From: Bogoriella caseilytica
GTDB taxonomy: Bacteria > Actinomycetota > Actinomycetes > Actinomycetales > Actinomycetaceae
Assembly: GCF_003752405.1 (NCBI RefSeq)
Contig: NZ_RKHK01000001.1
Location: 2,852,001-2,916,000, forward strand
Length of the DNA stretch: 64,000 bases
Direction of reading: 5' to 3'
Every line of letters begins with the position of its first letter. Positions within the stretch are counted from its first letter, which is position 1. Positions 23,460-33,194 of the stretch are shown piece after piece. The notes under the pieces are model-generated. The model saw only the letters and a program-made list of their open reading frames with translations, was not told the DNA's origin and did not search any database. The position numbers and the translations under genes were made by a program.

Positions 23460-25745
23460 CTACCTCTGGGCCAACACGAAGGGCAACACCGCATCGGCTC
23501 CCGCGTGACGCAGGAGGCGTGCGCTGACGGTCAGCGTCCATCCAGAGTCTGTGTAGTCATCGATCAACAGCACACGCCGCCCGGGCAGCCCGTCAGCAGC
23601 ACCCTCGCTCAGCTGGAGGCCGAGTCGGCGGCTCACCGCGGCCAAGCGCTGGGCGGAGTTGACGTCATGCCGCGACGGGGGAGTCGCCTCACCGCTACCC
23701 GCGTCGGTCTTGGGGCCGATCGCCCCCACCAGCGGAACCCCGAGAACCTGAGCGACACCGCGGGCCAGGTGCTCGACTAGCCGCGACCGGTTGGCAGACG
23801 CCACCATCACCACGCCGTCGATGCGACCTGCCTGCCAGGAGCCGAGCACCTCCTTGACCGCGCCGCGCAGCGCCGGGGGAACGAGACCGTCTCGGCCTCC
23901 GCGTGCCACTGCGTCCGCGCTGTCCAGGACAGGACTGGCATCCGCGCCCTGGTGATCCTCGGCGTACCGGGCTTCGAAGAGCTCGCGTAGCGCCGAAGAC
24001 CAGCCCAGGCCATCCATGCGCGCCACCGCGCGGCCGGCCTCGGCGCGTTCGCTCTCCGGGATCTTGCCGGAGAGTTCCACGCCCAGTGCGCCCATCCCCG
24101 ATGGCCACTGCCGGCGGACCGCGATCTCCACACCGGGGCGATACAGTGCGGCCCGTGCTTGCTCGAGGGCACCGGCTTCGACCTCACGATCCAGCTCCAT
24201 GCCGCCGCAGCGATCGCATCGCCCGCAACGCCACCCCTGCGGCAACTCGGGATCATCGAGCAGTCCGCGCAGGAAGGCCATTCGGCAGGCATCCTCGAGG
24301 GCCACGTACTCGAGCATGGAACGCTGTTCGGCTTCGCGTGCGCGCGCCACCCGGTCGTAGCGCTCCTGGTCGTAATGCCACTCCTGCCCGGTGCTCTCCC
24401 AGCCTCCCCGCACGCGCCGCACGGCGCCGTCCACATCGAGAACCTTGAGCATGGTCTCGAGCCGGGTGCGGCGCAGATTCACCTGGGTCTCCAGTGCCGC
24501 GGTCGACATCGTGCCGTGCTGCGCGAGCGCGTCGAGGGTGCGGCGAACCTCCAGCTCCGGCGGGAAGCCCATGGACCCGAAGTACGCCCAGATGTCCTGA
24601 TCCTCCGCGCCCGGCAGCAGCACCACGTCGGCGCGGTCGACACCACGGCCGGCCCGTCCCACCTGCTGGTAGTAGGCAATGGGCGAGGACGGCGCGCCGA
24701 GATGCACCACAAAAGCGAGATCCGGCTTGTCGAAGCCCATCCCCAGAGCGGAAGTGGCCACCAGAGCCTTGACGCGATTCTCCTTGAGATCAGCCTCGAG
24801 CCGCTCCCGTTCGGCCGGGTCGGTGCGGCCGGTGTACGCGGCCACCTCATGCCCCGCCTCGCGCAGCTGAGCGGCGACTGTCTCGGCCGAGGCCACCGTG
24901 AGGGAGTAGATGATTCCCGATCCCTGCCAGCGGGAGAGCTGGCTCCCCAACCAGGCCACCCGCGCCACCTGGTCGCGCAGGCGCACCACCGCCAGGTGCA
25001 GGGAGTCCCGGTCCAAGCTCCCGCGCAGCACCAGGACGCCGTTGCTACTGCCCGGATCCGCGCCCGGAGAGTGGGCGTCTGCGACCGGCCCCGCCCCGAG
25101 TCCGAGTTGCTCGGCAACGTCGGCGCTCACCCGGGCGTTCGCCGTCGCGGTGGTGGCCAGCACCGGGATGCCCGCGGGCAGCTCAGCGAGCAGCGTGCGG
25201 ATGCGACGGTAATCCGGCCGGAAATCGTGACCCCAATCGGAAATGCAGTGCGCCTCGTCCACCACCACGAGCCCGGCGCTGGCCGCCAGCCGGGGGAGCA
25301 CCTCGTCCCGGAAGGCGGGGTTGTTCAGTCGCTCCGGAGAACACAGCAGCACGTCCACCTCACCGGCGGCGATGCCGGCATGAACGGCCTCCCATTCAGT
25401 CACGTTCGCGGAGTTGATCGTCACCGCCCGGATGCCCGCCCGGGTGGCGGCCGCGATCTGATCGCGCATCAGCGCCAGCAAGGGAGAGACGATGACGGTG
25501 GGGCCGGCCCGGTGGCCGGCAGCGCCGGAACGCAGCAGCGCCGTCGCCACGAAGTACACCGCAGACTTCCCCCAGCCCGTGCGTTCCACCACCAGCGCAC
25601 GCCGGTGTTGGGCCACGAGGGCCTCGATGGCCCGCCACTGATCCTCGCGAAGCTGCGCTGCGTCATGGCCCACCAGGGCTCGCAGGGCAGCCTCGGCCTG
25701 CTCGCGCAGAGAGCCGGCGGATGCGGTCGCTACGGTGTCAGTCAT
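23460..25745 (-). CDS. RecQ-family DNA helicase fused to a phosphoribosyltransferase-like domain
   Basis: 761 residues. Residues 25-390 are the two RecA-like helicase domains: Walker A TGWGKS, motif II VVVDEAHCISDWGHDFRP, motif VI QQVGRAGRG. The four-Cys RecQ zinc site follows (DACRMAFLRGLLDD, then GWRCGRCDRCGG, about 490-525). The last ~200 residues carry a PRPP-type loop, RRVLLIDDYTDSGWTLT, of the phosphoribosyltransferase fold; no HRDC domain is seen. Helicase activity is well supported. The role of the second fold is unknown; it may bind a nucleotide or salvage bases. Confidence 0.87.
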   Translation of the reverse strand: MTDTVATASAGSLREQAEAALRALVGHDAAQLREDQWRAIEALVAQHRRALVVERTGWGKSAVYFVATALLRSGAAGHRAGPTVIVSPLLALMRDQIAAATRAGIRAVTINSANVTEWEAVHAGIAAGEVDVLLCSPERLNNPAFRDEVLPRLAASAGLVVVDEAHCISDWGHDFRPDYRRIRTLLAELPAGIPVLATTATANARVSADVAEQLGLGAGPVADAHSPGADPGSSNGVLVLRGSLDRDSLHLAVVRLRDQVARVAWLGSQLSRWQGSGIIYSLTVASAETVAAQLREAGHEVAAYTGRTDPAERERLEADLKENRVKALVATSALGMGFDKPDLAFVVHLGAPSSPIAYYQQVGRAGRGVDRADVVLLPGAEDQDIWAYFGSMGFPPELEVRRTLDALAQHGTMSTAALETQVNLRRTRLETMLKVLDVDGAVRRVRGGWESTGQEWHYDQERYDRVARAREAEQRSMLEYVALEDACRMAFLRGLLDDPELPQGWRCGRCDRCGGMELDREVEAGALEQARAALYRPGVEIAVRRQWPSGMGALGVELSGKIPESERAEAGRAVARMDGLGWSSALRELFEARYAEDHQGADASPVLDSADAVARGGRDGLVPPALRGAVKEVLGSWQAGRIDGVVMVASANRSRLVEHLARGVAQVLGVPLVGAIGPKTDAGSGEATPPSRHDVNSAQRLAAVSRRLGLQLSEGAADGLPGRRVLLIDDYTDSGWTLTVSARLLRHAGADAVLPFVLAQR

Positions 25746-25846
25746 GGCGTCACCGTCTCACGCGCCACCGACGCTGGAGCGCCGACGCGTAGCCGAGGCC
25801 ACATGCCCGATCCGTGGGCCGGGCAACCGCGCACGCACGCGATCAC

Positions 25847-25858
25847 TAAACTGGCCGC
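25847..25858 (+). promoter_or_regulatory. -10 box of leaderless hisC operon
   Basis: TAAACT (25847-25852) ends six bases before the GTG at 25859, with no ribosome site between. It would start the hisC-hisB-unknown-hisH-priA-sseB transcript. Confidence 0.5.
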
Positions 25859-27016
25859 GTGACCAGCGACGTCGACGCCAGCGGGCCCGGTCCCGAGGCC
25901 CGGCTCCCTCTCCGCCCAGGCCTGGAGGGATTGCACCCCTACGGCGCCCCCCAGCTCGACGTGCCCGTGCTACTCAACGTCAACGAGAACCCGCACTCAC
26001 CTTCAGAAGAGGTGGTCTCGGACATTGCCGAGTCCGTGGCCAAGGCCGCCACCGGACTGAATCGCTACCCGGACCGTGAGTTCGCCGAACTGCGCGCCGA
26101 GCTCTCCGAGTACCTGCGCATCGAGTCCGGCGTGCGGGTGCCGGCCGAGCAGATCTGGGCCGCCAACGGGTCGAACGAGGTGATGCTCCACCTCTTCCAG
26201 GCCTACGGCGGGCCGGGCCGCACCGCGATCTCCTTCGACCCCACCTACTCGATGTACCCCGAGTACGCCCGGGATACCCACACCACCTGGGTCACGGGCC
26301 GGCGTAGCGCCGACTTCACCCTCGATCCCGCACACGCCGCGGACCTGATCCGCCGGCACCACCCCGCGCTCATCGTCCTGACCAGCCCCAACAACCCCAC
26401 GGGCACAGCCCTGCCACTGGAGACCGTGGTAGCGGTGCTCGATGCCGCGCGCGGATCAGGACCGGCCGGGCCCGATGGCGGGCACACCGATTCCGTCGTC
26501 GTGGTCGACGAGGCCTACGGCGAGTTCCGTCGCGCCGGGGTGGCGAGCGCCCTGACGCTCCTCCATGAGCACCCGCACCTGACAGTCAGCCGCACCATGT
26601 CCAAGGCCTTCGGCATGGCCGGACTGCGCCTGGGGTACCTGGCAGCTGCACCGGCGCTGGTCGAGCACCTGCGCGTCGTGCGGCTGCCCTACCACCTCTC
26701 GGCCGTCACCCAAGCGGCGGCACTGGCCGCGCTGCGGCATCGCGAGGAGTTCATCGCCCAGGTGGCCTCGCTGCGTCAGGAGCGGGACGATCTGGTGGAG
26801 TGGCTGCGCGCGCGTGGGCACGCCGTCGCCGACTCGGATGCGAACTTCGTACTCTTCGGGATGTTCGAGGACCGCCACGCGGTGTGGAATGGTCTGCTGG
26901 AACGTGGCGTGCTGATCCGGGAGACTGGACCAGCGGGCTGGTTGCGCGTGTCGGTCGGCACACCGCAGGAAATGGCGGCATTCACAGCCGCGTTACAGGA
27001 GGTTGATCCCCGGTGA
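25859..27016 (+). CDS. hisC: Histidinol-phosphate aminotransferase
   Basis: PLP enzyme converting imidazole-acetol phosphate and glutamate to histidinol phosphate. 385 residues, class I/II aminotransferase fold: NVNENPHSP near residue 41, [41 protein letters not shown], and the PLP Lys in [17 protein letters not shown] (about 249). Leaderless GTG. Overlaps hisB by 4 bases and heads the second half of the histidine pathway here. Confidence 0.96.
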   Translation: MTSDVDASGPGPEARLPLRPGLEGLHPYGAPQLDVPVLLNVNENPHSPSEEVVSDIAESVAKAATGLNRYPDREFAELRAELSEYLRIESGVRVPAEQIWAANGSNEVMLHLFQAYGGPGRTAISFDPTYSMYPEYARDTHTTWVTGRRSADFTLDPAHAADLIRRHHPALIVLTSPNNPTGTALPLETVVAVLDAARGSGPAGPDGGHTDSVVVVDEAYGEFRRAGVASALTLLHEHPHLTVSRTMSKAFGMAGLRLGYLAAAPALVEHLRVVRLPYHLSAVTQAAALAALRHREEFIAQVASLRQERDDLVEWLRARGHAVADSDANFVLFGMFEDRHAVWNGLLERGVLIRETGPAGWLRVSVGTPQEMAAFTAALQEVDPR

Positions 27017-27621
27017 GCAACACGGACCGCACAGCGCGCATCACGCGCACGACGTCGGAGTCGGACGTCACCGTCGAACTGAACCTCGATGGCGCCGGGC
27101 GCCCCGAGATCTCCACCACGGTGCCCTTCTACGACCACATGCTCACGGCTCTGGCCAAGCACTCCCTGATCGACCTGACGGTGCGCGCCACCGGTGACAC
27201 GCACATCGACGCCCACCACACCGTGGAGGACGTGGCCATCTGCCTCGGCCAGGCGCTCAGGCAGGCTCTGGGCGACAAGGCGGGCATCTCCCGCTTCGGC
27301 GACGCCCTGGTGCCTCTCGATGAGGCACTGGCCCAGGCGGTCGTGGACGTCTCCGGCCGGCCCTACCTGGTGCACAGCGGCGAACCCGAAGGGCAGGCCT
27401 TCCACCTCATCGGCGGGCACTTCACCGGCTCGCTGACTCGCCACGTCTTCGAGTCCATCGCCCACCACGCGGGGATCTGTCTGCACGTCCGGGTGCTCGC
27501 CGGGCGCGACCCCCACCACATCGTGGAAGCACAGTTCAAGGCACTCGCACGAGCCCTCCGAGCCGCCATCGAGCCCGATGCGCGGGTGGAGGGTGTGCCC
27601 TCCACCAAGGGCGCCCTGTGA
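27013..27621 (+). CDS. hisB: Imidazoleglycerol-phosphate dehydratase
   Basis: Mn2+-dependent dehydration of imidazoleglycerol phosphate. 202 residues, monofunctional type. Metal ligands sit in [41 protein letters not shown] and [20 protein letters not shown], all intact. GTG start overlapping hisC and a GTGA overlap with the next gene show tight coupling. Confidence 0.97.
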   Translation: MSNTDRTARITRTTSESDVTVELNLDGAGRPEISTTVPFYDHMLTALAKHSLIDLTVRATGDTHIDAHHTVEDVAICLGQALRQALGDKAGISRFGDALVPLDEALAQAVVDVSGRPYLVHSGEPEGQAFHLIGGHFTGSLTRHVFESIAHHAGICLHVRVLAGRDPHHIVEAQFKALARALRAAIEPDARVEGVPSTKGAL

Positions 27622-28337
27622 CCAGCTCCGGCGATGCCCCGCGCGAGCAGGGTGCTGAGGGAGAGAACCCGCTGACCGAGGCCGAGGTCGAGCGCATGAT
27701 CGCCGCCTTGAATGCCGAGGGTCCCACCTCGACAGAGGCGCCGGCCTCCGGCGCGGCCCAGGAGCCGGGCCGGCTGGCGCTGATCCTCACGCCCGTGGCC
27801 TCAGCGGAAGCTCTCGGCGCGCTGTGCTCCGTGGCCGGCCTCGACGTCGAGATCGTGCCCGCACGCACCGGCGCCGTCGTCGTCCTCGAAGTCACCCCCC
27901 AGAAGGCTGCCAGCGACGGCGACTGGGACATCGCTGAACTGCTCGGCGGTCACAACGAAGGCTTCCCGCCGGCAGCAGAGACCCTCGCGCGCGATCTGGT
28001 TCGCGTGGTCCGCCACGACGTGGTGCTCATCTGCGGCGATCTGGCCAATGACGTGGGCATCGAGACCGGACTCTCCGGGCAACTCACCGCGCGCCGCTAC
28101 AGCGTGCCGGAAGGCAAAGCCGTCGAGGGGGAGACCGAGGACGTGCCGGCCGGCCTGATCCTCGCCGGCGCCGATCAAGTGGTCGAGGACCTGATCCTGG
28201 GTCGCGCGCGCCCCGGTGACGTCCCGGGCCGCCTTCGCTCCGGCGAACTGCCGCGCCGCAAGGCCCTGGGCGTGCTCGGGCGCCTGATGCGTGGGCGCGG
28301 CAAGAGATCCGAGGGAGGCCAGCAGGATGGCGACTGA
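27618..28337 (+). CDS. Uncharacterised protein inside the histidine operon
   Basis: 239 residues, no family recognised. The first ~50 residues are acidic and low complexity. Residues 50-175 look like a folded alpha/beta domain ([40 protein letters not shown]), and the tail is basic ([13 protein letters not shown]). No membrane helix or signal. It overlaps hisB by 4 bases and hisH by 11, so it is firmly part of the operon, and it may assist the pathway or be a passenger. Function unknown. Confidence 0.75.
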   Translation: MTSSGDAPREQGAEGENPLTEAEVERMIAALNAEGPTSTEAPASGAAQEPGRLALILTPVASAEALGALCSVAGLDVEIVPARTGAVVVLEVTPQKAASDGDWDIAELLGGHNEGFPPAAETLARDLVRVVRHDVVLICGDLANDVGIETGLSGQLTARRYSVPEGKAVEGETEDVPAGLILAGADQVVEDLILGRARPGDVPGRLRSGELPRRKALGVLGRLMRGRGKRSEGGQQDGD

Positions 28338-29013
28338 TTCTCAGCCCGCCAAGAAGGTCGTGGTTCTCGACTACGGCTCGGGTAACGTCCGTTCCGTGGT
28401 CCGGGCTCTGGAGCGCGTGGGAGCCGAGGTCGAACTGACTGCCGATCACGGCGCCGCGATGGCGGCAGACGGTCTGGTCGTGCCGGGCGTGGGAGCCTTC
28501 GCTGCGGTCATGACGGCGCTGCGCTCGGTGCGCGGCGATCAACTCATCGAGCGGCGACTGGCCGGCGGGCGCCCGGTGCTGGGCATCTGCGTGGGCCTGC
28601 AGATCCTGTTCGAGGCCGGCACCGAGAACGGAGGACGTCGCGAGACGCCCGAGCACGCCGAGCCGGTGCGCACGCCGGGGCTGGGGGAGTGGCCCGGTGA
28701 GGTGACGCGCCTCGACGCGCCTGTCGTCCCGCACATGGGATGGTCCCCCGTGGAGGCCCCGCAGGGCTCGGTGCTCTTTGAGGGGCTGTCCGGCGAACGC
28801 TTCTACTTCGTGCACTCCTACGCCGTGCAGTCCGACCCCGCCGCCAGTCTGAACAACCCCCGTCTGACACCGCCGCTGGTGACCTGGGCCGAGCATGGCG
28901 GTCGCTTCGTGGCGGCCGTGGAGAACGGCCCGCTCGCAGCCACCCAGTTCCACCCGGAGAAGTCTGGCGATGCCGGAGCCCGGTTGCTGGGCAACTGGGT
29001 CCAGAGCCTGTGA
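28327..29013 (+). CDS. hisH: Imidazole glycerol phosphate synthase, glutaminase subunit
   Basis: Class I glutamine amidotransferase supplying ammonia to HisF. 228 residues with [16 protein letters not shown] at the N-terminus, catalytic Cys in [11 protein letters not shown] (near residue 85) and the His/Glu pair in [11 protein letters not shown] near the C-terminus. ATG 28327 is within the end of the preceding gene and gives the standard N-terminus. hisF is not in this window. Confidence 0.95.
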   Translation: MATDSQPAKKVVVLDYGSGNVRSVVRALERVGAEVELTADHGAAMAADGLVVPGVGAFAAVMTALRSVRGDQLIERRLAGGRPVLGICVGLQILFEAGTENGGRRETPEHAEPVRTPGLGEWPGEVTRLDAPVVPHMGWSPVEAPQGSVLFEGLSGERFYFVHSYAVQSDPAASLNNPRLTPPLVTWAEHGGRFVAAVENGPLAATQFHPEKSGDAGARLLGNWVQSL

Positions 29014-29051
29014 ACTCCGAGAACATGACCATCCCCGATGAGAGAGAGCGC

Positions 29052-29801
29052 ATGACCACCACTGACCCATCCGCACCCCGCCTCGAGCTGCTGCCCGCGG
29101 TCGACGTCGTCGATGGGCAGGCGGTGCGCCTGGTGCAGGGCGAGGCCGGCTCAGAGACCTCCTACGGCGATCCTGCGGATGCGGCAGCAGCCTGGGTGGA
29201 ACAGGGTGCCGAGTGGATCCACCTGGTCGACCTCGACGCCGCCTTCGGCCGTGGCTCCAACCATGATCTCCTCGCGCGCATCGTGGCCGAACTCGGCGTC
29301 AAGGTCGAGCTCTCCGGTGGGATCCGCGACGACGCCTCATTGGAACGAGCGCTGGAGACCGGTGCCGTACGAGTCAACCTCGGGACCGCAGCCCTGGAGG
29401 ATCCCGCATGGACCTCACGAGCCATCGCCCAGTACGGCGAGCGGATCGCGGTCGGCCTCGACGTGCGCGGCGAGACCCTGGCTGCCCGAGGATGGACCCG
29501 CGAAGGCGGCAACCTCTGGCAGGTCCTCGAGCGGCTCGAAGCCGACGGCTGCGCGCGATACGTGGTCACCGACGTCACCAAGGACGGCACCCTGCAGGGC
29601 CCCAATGTGGACCTGCTCCGGCTGATGTGCGCCCGTACCGATGCCCCGGTCGTCGCCTCCGGCGGCATCTCCTCCCTGGACGACATCGCCGCGCTCCGTG
29701 AGCTCACGGGCGAGGGCGTGGAGGGGGCCATCGTTGGCAAGGCGCTGTACGCCGGGAACTTCACGCTCGTCGAGGCGCTCGACCTCGCGGGACGCCCGTG
29801 A
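29052..29801 (+). CDS. priA: Phosphoribosyl isomerase A (HisA/PriA)
   Basis: Isomerises ProFAR to PRFAR in histidine synthesis. 249 residues, TIM barrel with [19 protein letters not shown] at the start, [37 protein letters not shown], and [14 protein letters not shown]. In many actinobacteria this enzyme also does the TrpF reaction, so a bifunctional role is likely but not provable here. ATG 29052 is preferred for normal length; GTG 29010 and ATG 29025 are in frame upstream. Confidence 0.92.
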   Translation: MTTTDPSAPRLELLPAVDVVDGQAVRLVQGEAGSETSYGDPADAAAAWVEQGAEWIHLVDLDAAFGRGSNHDLLARIVAELGVKVELSGGIRDDASLERALETGAVRVNLGTAALEDPAWTSRAIAQYGERIAVGLDVRGETLAARGWTREGGNLWQVLERLEADGCARYVVTDVTKDGTLQGPNVDLLRLMCARTDAPVVASGGISSLDDIAALRELTGEGVEGAIVGKALYAGNFTLVEALDLAGRP

Positions 29802-30604
29802 CCGAACAGCACCGCGGCCCCGGCCCCGAGCACCGGGCGGATTCCGCAGGGCAGCCCTGGGCCGGCCGGCATCTCAAGCCCAACCCCTTCTCCGGCGATG
29901 ACGGCGCTATCCAGCCCGCGATGGCGGCGGCGCTCGCCCTGGAGAGCCGCCCGCAGCGCGTCGTGGCAGTCGTCGCCGCGCTGCGGGAGACGCGAGTGCT
30001 CGCCCCGATCGTTGCCCACGAGCATCCCGGCACCGACGAGCACGGCAACCCCAAGCCGCACGCCGCGGACACGTTCCGGCTCGGTGACCGCTCAGGGGAC
30101 GCGATGGCCTCGGCCAACCTGGTCTCGGTCCGCACCCCGGATGGGCGGTCGGCCGTGCCGGTCTTCTCCTCGGTGGACGCGCTCCAGGCCTGGGATGCCA
30201 CCGCCCGCCCGGTCCCGGTTGAGGGCGCACGCGCTGCGCTGGCGGCGGTTCAGGAGTCGGACTCCTTGCTCGTCCTCGACCCGGGCAACGAGCTGACCGT
30301 GCTGGTGCCGCGACCGGCCGTGTGGGCCATTGCCCGTCAGCAGCCGTGGACACCGTCCTGGGAGGATCCCGAGGTCACACACGCGGCCACGCAGGCACTG
30401 CGCGGACTGACCGAACTTGTCGGCCTGCGGACCGAGCCGGGTGACCGATCCGAACTGCGCATCCGGCTCGCGGTGCGCGCCGACGTCACCCCCGAGCGTT
30501 TGCGTGAGGTGCTGAATGCGGCCTCCCAGGCACTGAGCAACGATGCGCTCATCCGGGAGCGGTCGGACTCGCTGGAGCTGGCCCCGCAGGTCATGGCCGG
30601 ATAG
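29798..30604 (+). CDS. SseB family protein
   Basis: 268 residues with an SseB N-terminal-like domain (about 35-190: [48 protein letters not shown]). Function of the family is unknown; E. coli SseB enhances serine sensitivity. Overlaps priA by 4 bases. Following hisA with sseB is a common order in Micrococcales. Confidence 0.82.
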   Translation: MTEQHRGPGPEHRADSAGQPWAGRHLKPNPFSGDDGAIQPAMAAALALESRPQRVVAVVAALRETRVLAPIVAHEHPGTDEHGNPKPHAADTFRLGDRSGDAMASANLVSVRTPDGRSAVPVFSSVDALQAWDATARPVPVEGARAALAAVQESDSLLVLDPGNELTVLVPRPAVWAIARQQPWTPSWEDPEVTHAATQALRGLTELVGLRTEPGDRSELRIRLAVRADVTPERLREVLNAASQALSNDALIRERSDSLELAPQVMAG

Positions 30605-30689
30605 CGCAGGGCTGCTCGGTCGCGCTGGGCCACGCCCGGCGCGTCGTCCTCCGGATGAGAGCACGCCGCTCACCTGACAGACTCGGCGC

Positions 30690-32879
30690 ATGAGCTTCGA
30701 GTCGGTCTACTCCCATGGTTTCGCCCGCGTGGCCTCCTGCACCATCCCGGTCGCCATCGCTGATCCCGCCACCAACGCCGACGCGGTCATCACCGAGGTG
30801 CGCGCATGCCACGAGGAGGGAGTGGCCCTCGCTGTCTTCCCGGAGCTGTGCCTGACCGGCTACGCGATCGACGACCTGTTCTTGCAGGACGCCGTGCTCG
30901 AGGCCACCGGAGCGGCGCTGTCGGCGATCGCCCGGGCCTCGGCCGACCTCCTCCCGGTGATCGTGGTTGGTGCGCCGCTGCGCTGGCGGCATCGGCTCTA
31001 CAACTGCGCGGTGCTCATCCACCGGGGCGAGATCCTCGGCGTGGTCCCGAAACAGATGATGCCCACCTACCGGGAGTTTTACGAAGCCCGGCACTTCGCC
31101 TCGGGTGCCGGCATCCGAGGCCAGTGGATCACCGTCGGCGCACCCAGGCGGCCAGGCCGTGGCAGTTCGGACGAAGATCTCGGGCCTCTCGAGGTGCCCT
31201 TCGGCGTCGATCTGCTGACGGAGGCGGTCGACGTTCCCGGCCTGACCATCCATGTTGAGATCTGCGAGGACATGTGGGTTCCGGTGCCACCGAGTGCCCA
31301 GGCGGCACTGGCCGGGGCCACGGTGCTGGTCAACCTCTCCGGCTCGCCGATCACCGTGGGCCGTGCCGCGGAGCGGCACCTCCTCGCGAAGTCTGCGTCC
31401 TCACGCTGCCTGGCCGCCTACCTCTACGCCGCTGCCGGGCAGGGGGAGTCGAGCAATGACCTCTCCTGGGACGGGCAGACCATGATCTACGAGAACGGCG
31501 TGCTGCTCGCTGAGACCGACCGCTTCCCCGACGGGCCCCGCCGCTCGGTGGCCGATGTCGATCTCGACCTGCTCCGCCAGGAGCGCCAGCGCATGGGCAC
31601 CTTCGACGACAACGCCCGCTCGGTGGAGCAGCATCACCATTCCCGGGGCGACACGACCTCCGAGGGGCACTACCGCCGCCTGATGGTCGAGGTCGAGCCG
31701 CCCGTCACGGACGTCGGCCTGCGCCGCGCGATCGACCGCTTCCCCTTCGTGCCCAACTCCGAGGCCCAGCTCGACCAGGACTGCTACGAGGCCTTCGCCA
31801 TCCAGGTCACCGCTCTGGCCCAGCGCATGCAGGCCATCGGTGAGCCCAAGCTCGTGATCGGCGTCTCCGGCGGGTTGGACTCCACGCACGCATTGCTGGT
31901 GGCCGTGCGCGCCATGGACCGCCTCGGGCGGCCACGCAGCGACATCCTCGGGTTCACCCTCCCCGGCTTCGCTACCGGCGAGCGCACCCGCTCCAACGCT
32001 CACGCGCTGGGCAAGGCTCTTGGCATCAGCTTCGAGGAGATCGACATCCGGCCGGCAGCCGAGGAGATGCTCACCCAGATCGGGCACCCCTTCGCCGGCG
32101 GGGAGCCGGTCTACGACGTGACCTTCGAGAACGTGCAGGCCGGGCTGCGCACCGACTACCTCTTCCGCCTGGCCAATGACCGCGGCGGCATCGTGGTGGG
32201 CACCGGGGATCTCTCGGAGATGGCACTGGGATGGTGCACCTACGGTGTCGGAGACCAGATGTCGCACTACGCGGTGAACACCGGGGTGCCGAAGACCCTC
32301 ATCCAGCACCTGGTGCGCTGGGTCATCTCCTCCGGAGAGGTCGACGAGAACGCCGCGGAGGTGCTGCGCGACGTGCTCGACACGCGCATCACCCCGGAAC
32401 TGGTGCCCGCCGGCGAAGAGGAAGAGGTGCAGTCCACCGAGGACGCCATCGGTCCCTACTCGCTGCACGACTTCATCCTCTACTACGTGCTGCGCTTCGG
32501 CTTCCGGCCCGCCAAAATCGCCTTCCTCGCCCACCATGCATGGCGCGATGCCGACTCGGGTTCCTGGCCACCCGGATTCCCCGAGGAGGGCCGCTACTCC
32601 TACGAGCTGTCCACCATCGTGACGTGGGAGCGCGTCTTCCTCGACCGCTTCTTCGGTTTCAGTCAGTTCAAGCGCTCGGCGATTCCCAATGGTCCCAAGG
32701 TCATGGCCGGTGGTGCGTTGTCCCCCCGCGGCGAGTGGCGCGCCCCGTCCGACGGCACCGCACGCGCCTGGCTGAAGGAGCTCGACTCTCTCGCGACCGA
32801 GCTCGGGCTCGAGGACGCCACCGACAGCGACGGCGTCCCACAGACCGACGACGCCGGCCGCGACGTCGGGGCGAGCTGA
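30690..32879 (+). CDS. nadE: Glutamine-dependent NAD+ synthetase
   Basis: Makes NAD+ from deamido-NAD+, ATP and glutamine-derived ammonia. 729 residues in two parts. Nitrilase-type glutaminase (1-320): Glu in FPELCLTGYAIDD, Lys in VPKQMMPTYREFYEARHF, Cys in VEICEDMW. Synthetase (about 380-660): PP-loop VIGVSGGLDSTHALL, then GTGDLSEMALGWCTYG. The long form matches the GAT-coupled NadE of actinobacteria. CAGACT six bases before the ATG and no ribosome site suggest a leaderless start. Confidence 0.95.
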   Translation: MSFESVYSHGFARVASCTIPVAIADPATNADAVITEVRACHEEGVALAVFPELCLTGYAIDDLFLQDAVLEATGAALSAIARASADLLPVIVVGAPLRWRHRLYNCAVLIHRGEILGVVPKQMMPTYREFYEARHFASGAGIRGQWITVGAPRRPGRGSSDEDLGPLEVPFGVDLLTEAVDVPGLTIHVEICEDMWVPVPPSAQAALAGATVLVNLSGSPITVGRAAERHLLAKSASSRCLAAYLYAAAGQGESSNDLSWDGQTMIYENGVLLAETDRFPDGPRRSVADVDLDLLRQERQRMGTFDDNARSVEQHHHSRGDTTSEGHYRRLMVEVEPPVTDVGLRRAIDRFPFVPNSEAQLDQDCYEAFAIQVTALAQRMQAIGEPKLVIGVSGGLDSTHALLVAVRAMDRLGRPRSDILGFTLPGFATGERTRSNAHALGKALGISFEEIDIRPAAEEMLTQIGHPFAGGEPVYDVTFENVQAGLRTDYLFRLANDRGGIVVGTGDLSEMALGWCTYGVGDQMSHYAVNTGVPKTLIQHLVRWVISSGEVDENAAEVLRDVLDTRITPELVPAGEEEEVQSTEDAIGPYSLHDFILYYVLRFGFRPAKIAFLAHHAWRDADSGSWPPGFPEEGRYSYELSTIVTWERVFLDRFFGFSQFKRSAIPNGPKVMAGGALSPRGEWRAPSDGTARAWLKELDSLATELGLEDATDSDGVPQTDDAGRDVGAS

Positions 32880-33194
32880 CCTCCGGTGAGACCAGCGCCA
32901 CGAATACTCGGCGCAGCACCACCGGGACGTGGATGGTAGGGCAGTGGTAACCTGATGTCCGACCGGCTGGTGACCTCGAGGATCCAGCACGCAAGCGGAG
33001 TCTCTCCCACCTGGGTTCCTCACGGGGCCGGGTTCTGGTCAAGCAGCACGACGCTCCGGTGTGGTGCTGTTGTGGTGGCGGGTTGAGTCCCGTCGCTTCA
33101 CTGACCGTTTGAGGCCTCCGCGTGCGATTGCACGGCGGAGGCCTTCTTCGTGTGTGCGGTGGCCTGGGGAACACGAAGGACGAAGGAGCTCAGC
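32880..33194 (+). promoter_or_regulatory. Promoter and leader of infC-rpmI-rplT
   Basis: 315 bases without a gene. TAACCT at 32948-32953 is a possible -10 box without a clear -35. The leader can form a hairpin between CAGCAC (33044-33049) and GTGCTG (33064-33069), then a terminator-like stem at 33113-33143. Such leaders control this operon in other bacteria through L20 or IF3; whether that holds here is inferred. Confidence 0.5.
33113..33149 (+). terminator. Attenuator-like hairpin before infC
   Basis: GGCCTCCGC-GTGC (33113-33125) pairs with GCAC-G-GCGGAGGCC (33130-33143), 13 bp with one bulged G and a GATT loop, followed by TTCTTCG. Its place in the 5' leader, 46 bases before the infC start, suggests premature termination control. 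Confidence 0.6.

Noticed and set aside
23269-23527. Collagen-like Gly-Pro-Ala or Leu-Leu-Ala proteins across the 9-bp repeat
   Set aside because: Every frame through a 9-bp repeat stays open; no start context, and no conserved sequence outside the repeat.
24159-25862. 567-codon plus-strand frame
   Set aside because: Antisense to the recQ fusion gene; no recognisable domain or ribosome site.
31401-33023. 540-codon minus-strand frame
   Set aside because: Antisense to nadE; His/Gly/Val-rich composition typical of a shadow frame.
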